Below, piece by piece: positions 21,017 through 31,827 of a stretch of DNA of 64,000 nucleotides (position 1 is its first letter; each line of letters starts with the position of its first letter). This DNA is from Dermanyssus gallinae (taxonomy: Eukaryota > Arthropoda > Arachnida > Mesostigmata > Dermanyssidae). Location of the stretch: the NCBI GenBank assembly GCA_003439945.1, contig QVRM01005651.1, forward strand, positions 186,001 through 250,000, written 5' to 3'. The notes under the pieces are model-generated. The model searched no databases. It saw nothing but the letters and a program-made list of their open reading frames with translations, and had not been told where the DNA came from. The translations under genes and the position numbers were made by a program.

Positions 21017-21939
21017 TGACACACGCCGTCACGTGGCTTCCGTCGCTGCACCGGCACACGCGCATCTGGGCATTTGGTGTTTGACTGCTGTTTGATGCAG
21101 TAACGGGTAGCGATCTAGGGTTCATCGAGAAGCAAGGCTTTCGAGAGTTATACACCCGCACCCAAGTTTTGTTCACCGTTAGACCGCTGGCGTCTTCTGA
21201 CACATTTGGTGTTCCAAGAATAGAGAAGCAGAACCCGCAAACTTTTCAGTAGGAATTTCCGCTCAGAGTTCGCTTACCCATTTGTGTTAAGTAGCGGCCG
21301 CCGCCAGGCCATAGGGATCCCAGATGCACCGCAATAGACCGAACGGCCAGCCCGGGTTTTTTTACTGCTGAAACCTCTCAGCACTACTTTGGAGAATTAC
21401 GGGAATCCAGACGGACATGCGCCACCCCAGCCATGGTCTAGTCTGAGACACTCGCAAACCCAGTAAACCCGCTAATCCCCCACCCCCAGGGATTGGTAAC
21501 TGCGTAGGCATTGCTTTGAATCCATAGAAGTGGTGTTGCACCAACTCCTACATTCTACTCCAATCTGGCATCATCCGGCGCCTCATGTCTGTCTTGGTGC
21601 AGCTCAGACGCGTCAGCCAGACCGTTAGCGCCTTCCCAGGCTCCGACACCTGGGGATGCGTCGAAAGTCATCGCCTGGAGCGTCCCTAGCTGTTCCTGCC
21701 CAATCCCAAGGCTGGTTCGCCTTTGCAGCCTATTTTCCCTTCTTTCCCTGTCACCTACGGGCGCTCCTTCTCGACTGGATCGGGGCTCTTGATGAAACGA
21801 GCTCTCCTGGCAGTTTACTTGGCTACCTTTAAGAACATGATAGTCTCGAAGAAGGCACAGGGCTCCCTCCACGCCTTCGCCGATGTCAGCCATGTGTGCT
21901 AAAACCTTCTTGATCAGCTTTCCCCTCACAATGGTCGCA

Positions 21940-23445
21940 TCCGCGTCTCTGGCTTCTTGGAGGGACACCGCAGAACTGTGTGCTCGACATCGTCCATCTC
22001 ACCCGATCTGCATAACGTGCAAGTGTTGACACTCGCCTTGTTATTTCTTACCATGTACATCTTTCAGCCCGCTCACTTGCCAGCAGATCCCATGGCAGCA
22101 TCTTAGACAGGACCAGGAGGGCCGCGGTAGACACCGTGCGGTAAGCCCGGCAGACATGAATGGCTACCGGCCGCTGTGAGGATCGAAACGCTCTCCTGTT
22201 TCTTCGTGTCCTCAGCGTCATGTCTGCCCACACTGGAGCCGCGTATAGCGCTACCGACTCTGCTACACTAGTTAGCAGGCGCCGCTTGCCTTCTGCGCAG
22301 CCGCCGACTCTAGGCATTAACCGCGACAGGCCGACCGCGAACTTGTGGGCTTTACCAGCCACATGCTGGATACGCGCTAATACATTGAGGCTTTTGTCGA
22401 GCACCACTCCGAAATACTTTGCTGTCGGAGCTTATCCTTTCAACGATAACATTCTCTAAGATCTTGCTCATTGTGTCAAGAAGACTTATGGGTCGGTAAG
22501 CAGAACTACTTGTTAAAGCATTGCCCTCTCCAGTTGGTTTAGGGATTAGGACCAGGTTGGCCTTTGTCCACAGCCGCGGAAATCGCCCTTCTCTTAGAAG
22601 GCGCATCACCAGTGCTTGAAACAGCTTCGGCCGTCGCTGCACTAGCAGCTTCGCCGCTCCAGGAAGTACTCCATTCGGGCCGTGTGCTTTACCGGGTATT
22701 AACCGTTGCCGTGCTCGCTCAACTTCCTCCAACGTCACCTCGGGAATATCTTCTTCAGTAACCAGAGGCTCCTCCCCGTCGCCTCTCCACGGGTGAACCG
22801 GGAACAAGCTATGGACCTGATTCTTTGGAACATCCGGCGAGAGTCTCGGAGAAGGCGCCCGGAGCCTGGCCTTAACGATTCGGTACGCTAACCCCACACG
22901 TCTCTTTCCACGTCCTCTGTCAGCTGTTTCCACGCCTGTGCTTTACTCTTCCAGATGAGACCTTGAAGGTCTTTGCGGGCAGCTCTGTAACTTTCCAAGA
23001 GTGTGGCCGGTTGCTCGTCAACGTATAGCCCCGTCTCCCCTTGGTTCACCCTTCCACTCACCAAGCTGCGCGTCGATCTCCTTTACTAGCGCTTCCTTTT
23101 CTAGCTGTCTCATCTGCCACCAGGAAGGAGTTGACCCAGGAAGACCTGAAACTCCTGTATCCCCCTATTAGGTGAAAAATAGCACGAGTAGAGAACCCCC
23201 ACTCCGTCTAATTCCATCCACGCGAAGCCACTTCCGCCACTTTCTTGAGCCCGTACTACTCATTTGGCGTTCTCCCCTCCTGTCTACCAGATTGCCGCAT
23301 GATGCGTTTATCGGTATTTACAGGGCTCTTCTTTCTCATTCCCTTCTTGTTCAGTTCTAAAAGGAAACATAATGCTATGCCCCTCTTCCGAACCGTCTTC
23401 TCAAGCAGGTCGTGCGCAGCTCTGCACCGGTTGAGGTTCACCTGA
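21940..23445 (-). pseudogene. R1-like ORF2 with deleted endonuclease and RT core
   Basis: It starts ILQVNLNRCRAAHDLL (23445), the typical first strand of R1 endonucleases, and breaks near 23256. RT entry is at 22933-22490: GKAHGPNGVLPGAAKLL, then ANLVLIPKP and AYRPISLLDTMSKILE. The catalytic core with both Asp motifs is deleted at about 22450. It resumes in the thumb at 22407 (VVLDKSLNVLARI; AVALYAAPVWAD-like SVALYAAPVWAD). The C-terminal zinc domain CTLCRSGEMDDVEHTVLRC lies near 21960-22025. The gene is non-functional. Confidence 0.83.
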
Positions 23446-23451
23446 AGTATT

Positions 23452-25184
23452 CTAATCATTAGAAGTACCATTGAGTTCCCCTCTCTTGGCTGCGGCATCA
23501 GCGACACCGGCGCCGATGGCTGCACGCCCTCTCCTGCTGTAACACTCGCTCTCCGTAGTCAATTGTTTAGCTTCTTTTCGGCCGCTTCCTGGCGCTCCCT
23601 GCTCAAATGCTTCTCTCCGCTTCCTTCCAACCTTGAACTTCTCGAGGTTACTCTTGCAACCAGCCTCTTTTACCTCCTCAAGTTTTTTTGCCAGCACTGG
23701 ACAGTTGCTTGACAAAGCCGAGTGCCCGTCGACTTTGCAGATATAGCAATGCCCAGTTTCGCTAGTGCACACACTAAGGAGGTGCCCTATGTCGCCGCAC
23801 CGGTACCAGCACCGGTCTTGCGCTTTCTCCTCCTGACAGTCTTTGGCCATGCGGCCTTGCTTCTGGCAATGAAAGCATGTTGGTACGCTAAGCCAATCCT
23901 GTCGCTGTCCGCAAACGGGTTCACGTCTTGCGGTACGATCGTCTTTGGCAGTCCCCAGAGTCTCGGTAATCAACCTTTGTGTTGATCGATCGTGCTAGCG
24001 CATCAGCAAATGTGCCTGTTGATGCCTCTGTGCCAGTCACCCTTGAGAAAACGTCCCCACTTTCGGTCGTGGCTAGTCCTCCGGGCGCGGCCAATATCAC
24101 GCCCGCCGCACTGAGGTCTGCATTTGTTGCACGCTCGTGAGCGTTTCTGCTGCAATTTCACCCCTAATCCTCTTTACCCGGACAGTAGCATGAGTTGCCC
24201 ACGTCTGGTCTGAGACGTTTGCCTCTTTTAGTGAGCTTCGATCCGCCGGCGGTGTTCTAGCAACGAGTTCGACATCGCAGTTGAGTACCTGGCAGCACGC
24301 CTCAAGGATATGAGGGATCGTGTAGTCTCCCAGCTCCTCGGTAACAGCCACAGCTGGTACCTCCTCCCACCTATCTATATTAAGGGTATGCAAGAGTCTA
24401 CCAAAAAGCCTAATTAAGTCGGCCGAGGTCGCCCCCAATGAGACCATCCCGGCCACTAGCTTTCGTCACGCCTCCGGGGAACTCTGGTGTATTCCCTCCG
24501 TCTCCTCTTCTTCGTCTATCTCGGCACCGCCGACGACCTCAAAGTCGCTTTTGCATCTAAGTGCCGCCACCTTTCCTGGTTTAAGGTCTACTAGCGCTGC
24601 CGCACCGGGAAACTGAGGAAGGGCATGTTCGATGAGTCCTTTGTCTCTCTTCGATTTCTTCATCAGAATGAGTCCTCGCGCTTCTCGAGGGCATCCAATC
24701 CCCCTATGGGTTAGCCTCACCTCTCTGGCCATCTCTTTAGCACTATGCGCGCCGTCTTCTCTACGTCGTTGTTTCGGGTTGCCGCTTCCAAGGCCGTGTA
24801 GATTGTTGCAGCCGTCTCGGCCTCTCTCGCCTCGATGTGCTCCTTATCGAGCCTCTGATTACATTTCGAACACAATGAGTTTCCTAGCATCCCAAACACC
24901 TTGTTGGATTTTAGGAAAAACTTACCTACCTTCCCAACGGCGTCCTTGATGAACATCTGGGTCTGCGGGTACCGCACGATTAGTTGACTCAACACCTTAG
25001 CCAGAGCTGTCCTCGGTTGGCTCTCTTCCATTCTTCCCTCGCTCGTCTCTGCCTTTTCCGTTCTTTCGCCTGCATTCCTTTGCGTCAGCCCCGAGGGGGC
25101 GAATATCGCCAACATTTTTCGCATATTGTTCCCACCCTGGAAACTCATTGTGTTTGAGCTTGACACAATGTCAAGGTCGCTCAA
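23452..25184 (-). pseudogene. R1-like ORF1 (gag-like, CCHC knuckles)
   Basis: The N-terminal 155 residues (25184-24717) are helical and contain LCSKCNQRLDKEHIEA. The middle (24732-24097) is in a second frame with a TGA near 24466, and a further shift precedes 23973. The C-terminus has three knuckles: CFHCQKQGRMAKDC (His lost), CWYRCGDIGHLLSVC and CYICKVDGHSALSSNC. After them comes a basic tail ending just before the ORF2 start. Its role would be element RNA binding. It is distinct in sequence from the 9632-11726 ORF1 but has the same layout. Confidence 0.8.
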
Positions 25185-25479
25185 ACTCTACGCCCTAGTG
25201 CGCCTTCACCGCCCGTATCTCCTATCCAAATCCCAGTTTCTTGGACCAAGCAGGAGACTCCCTAGAGCGTCTGGCTTAATGGCTACCTATATAAGGTGGG
25301 ACCGTTGTCGTGTTTCAGTCTCAACACTGGTCGCAGGAGGCCAGCAGAGGACGCGATCAATTCCTGGAAGCACTGGCGAGGGCACTCACCGACTAAAGCG
25401 CCACCTAGTGGCCGAAATCCCAACTTGCCTGCGTCACTCGTCTCTCAACCTCGGAGGTCGGTGGACGCACCGGTGACAC

Positions 25480-25760
25480 CGTCGTTAGTTGCAGCCGTTA
25501 GAAATCCAAATTTGAATCCGCGGCAGATCCTTCCGAGCCCTCCAACCGCGGGAGGTTTCGTTTTGCTTCACTCTACTGAAAATTTTGTTTAAACTTGGCA
25601 GCACCCTGGCTCCTTAATCTCCGTCTCACGGCCACGTACAACACACCAAAATTGTTACTGGGTTTCACACATCACTATGGTATGCCACTCTCTAGGTTTA
25701 TCGGCCTGTATTCACACAAGCAAGCGTAAACCCTCGGAGCTCCGTAGACACACGTCCAAC
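25480..25760. repeat. Dispersed repeat shared with 50228-50515
   Basis: A conserved block includes AAATTTGAAT, CAGCCTGGCTCCTTA-like sequence, CACACATCACTATGGTATG and CTCTCTAGGTTTA. It lies upstream of ORF1 in two minus-strand R1-like elements, so it is probably their 5' untranslated region or promoter. A separate insertion-target repeat is the alternative. Confidence 0.75.
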
Positions 25761-25862
25761 GTACACGAGACTTCGTTTCTGACACGTTGACATTTAGCTT
25801 ATTTTCACATTACCACCGTACAGTCTTACTCAATTACAAATGAAAGCGCGAATCTAATTTCT

Positions 25863-25976
25863 CATGATTAATTGATCGCCATTTAACATGATTAATTAAT
25901 CGCCATTTCACATGATTAATTAATCGCCATTTCACATGATTAATTAATCACCATTTAACATGATTATTTAATCGCC
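25863..25976. repeat. 24-bp minisatellite, about 4.7 units
   Basis: The unit is CATGATTAATTAATCGCC followed by ATTTCA or ATTTAA, at 25863, 25887, 25911, 25935 and 25959 (last unit partial). Each unit contains the palindrome ATTAATTAAT. There are no unique spacers, so this is not a CRISPR array. Confidence 0.95.
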
Positions 25977-28900
25977 TGCAGAAAATACGTGGTGAAGAGG
26001 CGGCTTTGACTTCTCGAGGGCAACCTTGATGGCTAGCCGTGTACAGTATAAGTAAACATGGACTGACAGTATCACTCTGTTTCCAACCAATTGCTTAAAA
26101 GCACTCGGTGGCGACTACGTGAACCCTGTTTATAATTGTCACACGTTAGCCAGCTAAAATATATCGGATGAAGTTAATAACTCAACTTCGTAACAAAGGT
26201 GGATTGCACGTATTCTAGTGATCGTGACTTCGTTAATTGCAAAATTAAATGCTAGAAAATCGTGTTCTCTATCGACTGGGGTTGCTATTGCACACGCTTG
26301 TGCCGACGTCATTTCTATGTCGAACGCATTTAGGTTAAAGACCGTTTCACGCCGTATACGTGATTTCTTGCATATCGTTTTCGGTATGTTGTCGTAGGCT
26401 TGCACCTGCAACAATTTTTTAACATGTTTAATTACTAATTATTCACTATGTCTCGCAATGGACCTTATGGTATGTGGCACGTGCACTGAAAAATGCTTTG
26501 TTTATTTTGATTTGAGAGTTCGCAGTTAAAATGTCTAGTGATCACAATACATTTCGTTATGTATGAGTATAAACGTAAACAGCTGCCAATGTCCTAGAAT
26601 ACATTTCGCACCGCTCTCTCAAAGGCGCTATTCAGTCATATTCAATAATTGTGTTTAGTTTCGTTTCTACAACGACTCGTAGATAATAATACCATATGTG
26701 ACTGCGCGTTCATCGGCACAGCTATGGCGACACCCAACTTGGGCCTACCTTGTCCCTTCGTTATGATTGCTTGTCCGTAAGTTTGTAGCGCCAGAATTAA
26801 TTATTATTTGGTCCTGCTACGACAGGACCACAGGATCTGATAGTTTGTTTAAATGCTCAGAGCTTGCCTGTACATAATAACTCATAAAACAGGTTGGATT
26901 TCACCCTGCCAGTTTTGCCACTTATTTTCGTCGTTGCCTATAATTTAGTTGATACATTAGTTTTCGTCACGGACTCACTATGGTTGAAGGAGAATGAAAG
27001 GGAAAAAGAAATATGAAAGAATGAATAGTTGGCTACCAATTGCTCGTTTGAAGCGCTTGCAGAAAAACGAGAGGCTAAAAATTAATTTTGAAATGCCTAA
27101 AAACGTCTCGCAACGCTTCCAGGCTCGAAGCAAAACTGACGGTAACGATAACCACATATAACGATAATAAATCCCGGATACCCTATAAGCGAACTATTCC
27201 CCTATCTCTGCCGCATCGTATCTTCTTATCTGTATGGCCGTACATTTATAAAAAGAGAGGGAATTACCCGGCAGATTTTTCAGAGGACGCCTGGCCGCAA
27301 AACCCGCCACATCAGGATAAAGATTGCGGGTCACCTCTAACCTCGGAGGAAAAAACATTTTTGTAGAGGACTAACTGGGAAATGCGGTTGCACTTGTTAA
27401 AAACCGCTATTGTCAGGTTTCAGTGTTCAGGGATTCCGTCATCTTCAGAAGAACGCCGCGTAGGTAAGAATGTGCATGTTAATTAGAGTCATCAAGGGGT
27501 GACGCTGTTCCGCCCATGAGGAGCACGCCCGAGCTGTATGGTCTGGAGTGTTCCCACTCTATTACATCGCTGCGGGGCTGGGGGCCTTTCCAATCCTGCA
27601 AAGGTAGGGCTAAAAGTCGCTGTGCCTCGTCAAATGCTGGGTGGAAGGTGAGCTCCCCACCGGGCCGGTACAGCCAGTCCTTAATGTTAGGGGAGTAAAA
27701 ATACCTAGTTGCCTTGACACCAGGCTTTTGGAAAGCGCACATGTCAAATATATTTTTCAGAAAGTATAAGGGGTTACGCAGAACCTAGCTAGAATGCTTC
27801 CTCGATGGGGAGGAGTTAGCAAAGGCCGACGCAAACTGCTAGCCTCTGTCACTGAATCTACTGCTTCATACGCTTTTTCTGTTTAGACTGATCCTGTAGT
27901 CTAGGCAAAGCGTAACCGGCGAGCTCTTTGAGCAATGAGAGTTTATCGAGCTTACAGAACCGTCAGTACAGACGTACTGACTGTTCTTGCCTGCCAGCTT
28001 TCTTGAGACCTGTTGGCGGGAAAAAGGGGTAGGAGAAAGCTCGAGGGAGTTTAACGTGGGCGGCGGCACGCGTGACACTAGAGAAAGCCAACGCAGTCGA
28101 CCATACAACTGCAGCCTACACTGCACTCTGGCCGGCGCAGCGAGCCTCCTCATACACGATGAGTTAGAAGTCCACAGTGGAGATTGTCGCCAGAATAATG
28201 ACAACCTCCACTGAATGGGTGTGGGGGTCTCCCCCTTGGACTTCGTCATGACGCAGAAGACAAGTCTAGGGGATGTCCGGAGGCCACACTTCCAGTCGAC
28301 TGACTCAATTCTGTCCGTGCGTGATACCCATTAAAAACTACTTCCTCCAACTCCCTCCCGACTCGGAATCGTAGAGCAGTACTTCAAAACCTAGGCGGGG
28401 AACGTCGTCATCAACCCTCACCTGTATCGTAGGGTACTTAGCCGGGGGTTAAAGGAATTGACCCCCGTGTTAGTCCCTCAGGGTCACTTAGACTTCCCTC
28501 TTTTGCTCTCGAGGAAATGTTACATAACTCCGAACTAGAAGGGTTAAAGGAGATGATATTTAGCAGGTGTTACACGTTCGGCAATAGATTGATTTACATG
28601 CTTTCCGGCTGAGTCGGGTCTCACACAATCTGTCAACAACATCGACGGATGTGCGTAAAAGCATTTTCTAGTCCTTAAAACAAACAGAAAAAAGCTACTG
28701 AGCGAGTATCGAGAGACTCCTATCAGCTACTAGATGGCGAGACCACACCCTCGGCTCATCACTCACTTAATCATTCTAATCGGTTTGTCCGGCACGCTTC
28801 CTTCATCTCTACATTTGGATCTTGGATATCTACCAATCTCAGGCTTTACGTCTGGATTTTGGGCGCGTGAAGTGTTGCATGGCAGCTGTTTCTGGTCATT

Positions 28901-29370
28901 TTTTCACCGTTGCATGGCAGCTGTTTCTGGAACTTTTTCGATCACTCTGGGCGCCTCACGGGAAGCCCATCGTAATGGACCCAACACATCCACAATATTG
29001 ACCTATCGCGCGTGTGCGATTATAGTACTCCGACTACATCAGCAACCGCTAAATTCAAAGCCGCTGTATAAAGCGAAGTGTTGTTCGTTCTCTTTAGCGA
29101 ATAATGCTGCTATTTGCGTTATCTTGGCTCTGACTAGAGAGTGAAGCGAAACTACTATGGCACCGATTAGCGATTCTACATTAAGGGCCGTGCCGTACAT
29201 AATTACCTAATGTTACGTGTGGTACGTGTCGATACAGACCTCTAAAAAGCCACTCAAAAATAAGCTTGCGGTAATTCTTCTCCGGGGGATCAATTGCGGA
29301 AGGTCTAATTCGAAATGAAAAAACGCGCATTATCGTTGAGATGGCTAGCTATTTAAGTGTCAGCGGTTCG
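25977..29370. other. Unassigned interval upstream of the kinase gene
   Basis: 26060-27200 is the diverged partner of 15770-17290. The remaining sequence holds ORFs at 27479-27742 and 27866-28249 (minus) and 28734-29144 (plus) that I do not recognise and that have no supporting context. A 22-bp direct repeat, GTTGCATGGCAGCTGTTTCTGG, is reduced here to its core GCATGGCAGCTGTTTCTGG at about 28876 and 28912. Confidence 0.55.
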
Positions 29371-29380
29371 TATATAAAAG
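29371..29380 (+). promoter_or_regulatory. TATA box of the kinase gene
   Basis: TATATAAAAG lies 51 bp before the ATG at 29422. A start site about 30 bp downstream (near 29400) would give a short 5' untranslated leader of about 20 nt. This is a sequence match only. Confidence 0.6.
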
Positions 29381-29421
29381 CATCGCATTAGTCGTTTTCG
29401 CCCGGCCAGACGCGCGCGACA

Positions 29422-30456
29422 ATGGGAAACAAAGCTTCCAACGTTCTGGGACCAACAGATCAACTGAGAACTGCCGAGGAAATTAAGCGCGAAAAACAAC
29501 TTTTAATAGAGGAAGCGAGACGCCGGCTGAGGAGTAATGAACGACTGCCCGAGGTAACAGAACATGAAATTGTGGAATTAGGAAGTATTGCAGACAGACT
29601 GACCGTTGGAAGTTTTGTAGAAGTCTACTTACGTACTGACGTTACACGGACACATTATGCAATGAAGATTATCGTAAAAAATCAATATGACGATCTGACC
29701 GAGGAGGAGAACAAGAGGCATAGGGGACTGGTACTGAGGATTACCCACGCGGCTTCAGTGCACCCTTTCTTCGTCGGGATCCACTTCGTCTGCCATGTCT
29801 CAATGGCGATTGAACTTCTGCTCACATTTCAGCCATGCGGTAATTTTAGAAAACTGTGTGAATCTATGAAATTTCTCCATAGGGATCTGCCGTTTTATTT
29901 CGCTCAAATCGTTCTTGCGTTGGAATTTCTGCACTCTATTGGGATCGTTCATAATGATGTGACCCACGATAACCTCGTCGTAGGGGTTGACGGATACCTT
30001 CGACTGACTGACTTTTCAACAGCCACGTTGATAGGACAAAGAGCAATAGTAAGAGGAACTTTTATTGTTCTTGATCCAGTTGCGATAGAAACTGGTACTT
30101 CATTGCCCCTTAATGATTGGTGGGGTCTGGGCACACTTGCTGCTCTGTCAATCAGCAAAGCGAAAATAAAATTAGATAATAATGCTTTAGTGCTGTTCAA
30201 GCGTCACTTAAGGTCCGGATTTAAACGCTATCAAAACGATCCAAGGACACCCGCGCTGTACCGAGACTTTGCTAATCGGCTTCTAGAGATTGACTACTTG
30301 CACAGGTTAGGACAAGAGAGGTTCGGACGTGATGGCGCCTATAGTGTAAAGAACCATGCTATTTTTGCTGATATAGACTGGAATGCCCTCTACGAAAAGA
30401 AATATGAGCCAAAATTTAAGCTCCCGCCAGTATATAAGCCACCGCCTATAGAGTAA
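29422..30456 (+). CDS. Divergent PKA-like (AGC) protein kinase, possibly a pseudokinase
   Basis: A single uninterrupted exon of 344 residues, about the size of the PKA catalytic subunit. It starts MGNKASN, which fits the N-myristoylation pattern Gly2/Ser6. The glycine loop is VGSFVEVY (residues 62-69, third Gly lost), with the ATP-binding Lys at 82 in YAMKII. Helix E is YFAQIVLALEFLHSIGIVH. The catalytic loop is HNDVTHDN (Asp169 and Asn174 kept, Arg to Asn and Lys to Thr). DFG is DFS (Asp187 kept), APE is lost (GTFIVLDPV), and DWWGLG keeps Asp222. The AGC C-tail entry is FADIDWNALYEKKYEPKF. Metal and ATP contacts could still form, but the activation segment and substrate contacts are abnormal, so weak catalysis or a scaffold role are both possible. 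The lack of introns suggests a retrogene or intron loss. The last few residues derive from a local duplication junction (see 30351-30640). Confidence 0.88.
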   Translation: MGNKASNVLGPTDQLRTAEEIKREKQLLIEEARRRLRSNERLPEVTEHEIVELGSIADRLTVGSFVEVYLRTDVTRTHYAMKIIVKNQYDDLTEEENKRHRGLVLRITHAASVHPFFVGIHFVCHVSMAIELLLTFQPCGNFRKLCESMKFLHRDLPFYFAQIVLALEFLHSIGIVHNDVTHDNLVVGVDGYLRLTDFSTATLIGQRAIVRGTFIVLDPVAIETGTSLPLNDWWGLGTLAALSISKAKIKLDNNALVLFKRHLRSGFKRYQNDPRTPALYRDFANRLLEIDYLHRLGQERFGRDGAYSVKNHAIFADIDWNALYEKKYEPKFKLPPVYKPPPIE

Positions 30457-30640
30457 AGAACCATGCTATTTTTGCTGATATAGACTGGAATGCCCTCTAC
30501 GAAAAGAAATATGAGCCAACATTTAAGCCCCCGCCAGTATATAAGCCAATAAATACATTTAACACGATGCCTGTGTGTATGTCAGTGATATAGACTGAAC
30601 TGCCCTCTACGAAAAGAAATATGATCCAAAATTTAAACCA
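30351..30640 (+). repeat. Tandem copies of the kinase C-tail coding segment
   Basis: The segment from GAACCATGCTATTTTTGC to the tail recurs with a 107-bp shift (30351 and 30458), and a third partial copy starts near 30585 (GATATAGACTG at 30370, 30477, 30587). Because 107 is not a multiple of three, the junction creates the present stop at 30454-30456. The unused second copy encodes a longer tail before its own stop. Confidence 0.92.
30548..30553 (+). terminator. Candidate polyadenylation signal of the kinase gene
   Basis: AATAAA, 92 bp after the stop codon, within the second C-tail repeat. No other strong candidate lies closer. Confidence 0.4.
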
Positions 30641-30686
30641 TTATATGTTAAAACGACGCCCCTGTGTATGGACTATCCTTTAATGT

Positions 30687-31026
30687 AAACAAACGGTTTC
30701 TCGGCGTGGCTTCATTTAAAACAAGAAACATGTTGATTACTAAAGTAGACAAAACGAAAAGAAAGCAGCATTCGCTGATAATTAGCAAAGTTAAGAAAGC
30801 GGCATTCGCTGATAATAAAAAGTTGAAAACGATGAATGGCCGTTTTTTTATAACTAAAACAAACGGTTTCTCGGCGTGGTTTCATTTAAAACAAAAAACA
30901 TGTTGATTACTACAGTAGACAAAACGAAAAGAACGCCGCATTCGCTGATAATTAGCAAAGTTAAGAAAGCGGCATTCGCTGATAATAAAAAGTTGAAAAC
31001 GATGAATGGCCGTTTTTTTATAACTA
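30687..31026. repeat. Two tandem 170-bp units
   Basis: 30687-30856 and 30857-31026 are nearly identical, beginning AAACAAACGGTTTCTCGGCG and ending in GTTTTTTTATAACTA. Each unit has an internal shorter repeat (GCATTCGCTGATAAT twice). No coding role is evident. Confidence 0.95.
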
Positions 31027-31759
31027 ATACGCTGTTACGTTCTTGAGCATCACCGCTACGACGCGGCGACGACTGTAAACGCTGGCTTAGAAAGCAAGGT
31101 CTTTCTTTCTTTTTCTGCTGCCGAACCATGCTGTACCACACGGAGGAAAATTAGTGTAAGAATAAGAAAATGAAAAAGCAGCGTTTTTACGTCCACATAA
31201 TGCGCACGCAACATTAAATGTTCAGTAACTTAGCAACTGCCAAAGTAAAAAACTATTTCCCAAGGGCTGACACTTTTGTACGAGTATGTATATGTACAAA
31301 TCGTCAGTGTGCAAGCAGTAAAACAACAACGTCAATCATATACTACGCCCTAAATCATTAACAGGCGGTAGGTAAGACACCGCCTGCTAGCTTTCTGAAA
31401 CGCGTGATCATGCGACTAAAGCGTGTAGCCACCGCGGTAAGTGGGCAGGAGATCTCCGATAAAATCCTACCTGTCTTAATTAAAAGAACAAACGACACAC
31501 TTAATACATCATATATTTCACCTCATCACATTAAAAAGAACACACTTAATATATCATACACATATTACATCATACATTTCATTAATCGCTGTTTAGGCTT
31601 GGTCTGAAACGGGGCGAGCGAAATGTGCGTCTCACCAGGTGTTACCTGCTGCATATTGACGGTTCTCCGAGGCACATGAAATAACATTAGACCGATCTTG
31701 CTGGCGTTGACAACCAGATCAAAGACGCTGGTTACAAAATGCATTAATTACTATACATA
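31027..31759. other. Unassigned AT-rich interval
   Basis: No gene supported. Around 31490-31565 there is an imperfect repeat of a segment reading ACACTTAATA(C/T)ATCATA. It precedes the 3' end of the minus-strand R2-type element A. Confidence 0.5.
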
Positions 31760-31827
31760 TTTTTTATTAAATGACTTTTTTATGTTATCACTTTGAAGTG
31801 AACAATTGTCTCCGCGTTAACGTGTGG

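Larger units (their letters stand above)
19071..21554. other. Unassigned interval with microsatellite and weak repeats
   Basis: No supportable gene. It contains the (TA)n tract at 19919-19970, a GC-rich stretch around 20740-20890 and an imperfect 37-bp repeat at 20943-21016. The sequence from about 21360 to 21554 may be the 3' untranslated end of the minus-strand R1-like element that begins upstream at 25184. Confidence 0.5.
21555..25184 (-). mobile_element. R1-like non-LTR retrotransposon, decayed
   Basis: Minus strand, 5' to 3': coiled-coil and zinc-knuckle ORF1 (25184-23452), then an ORF2 that begins with the R1-type endonuclease start at 23445. Most of the endonuclease is deleted. RT entry, thumb and C-terminal CCHC domain follow. 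Upstream of ORF1, 25480-25760 is shared with the element at 46088-49746, so the 5' region probably extends to about 25760. Confidence 0.82.

Noticed and set aside
20860..21084. Short GC-rich ORFs as possible host gene exons
   Set aside because: No splice context or recognisable domain; part of an imperfect repeat.
25863..25976. CRISPR-like array
   Set aside because: Units are contiguous with no unique spacers and the genome is eukaryotic.
28734..29144. 136-residue ORF upstream of the kinase
   Set aside because: No recognisable domain, composition like random translation, and it contains part of a local direct repeat.
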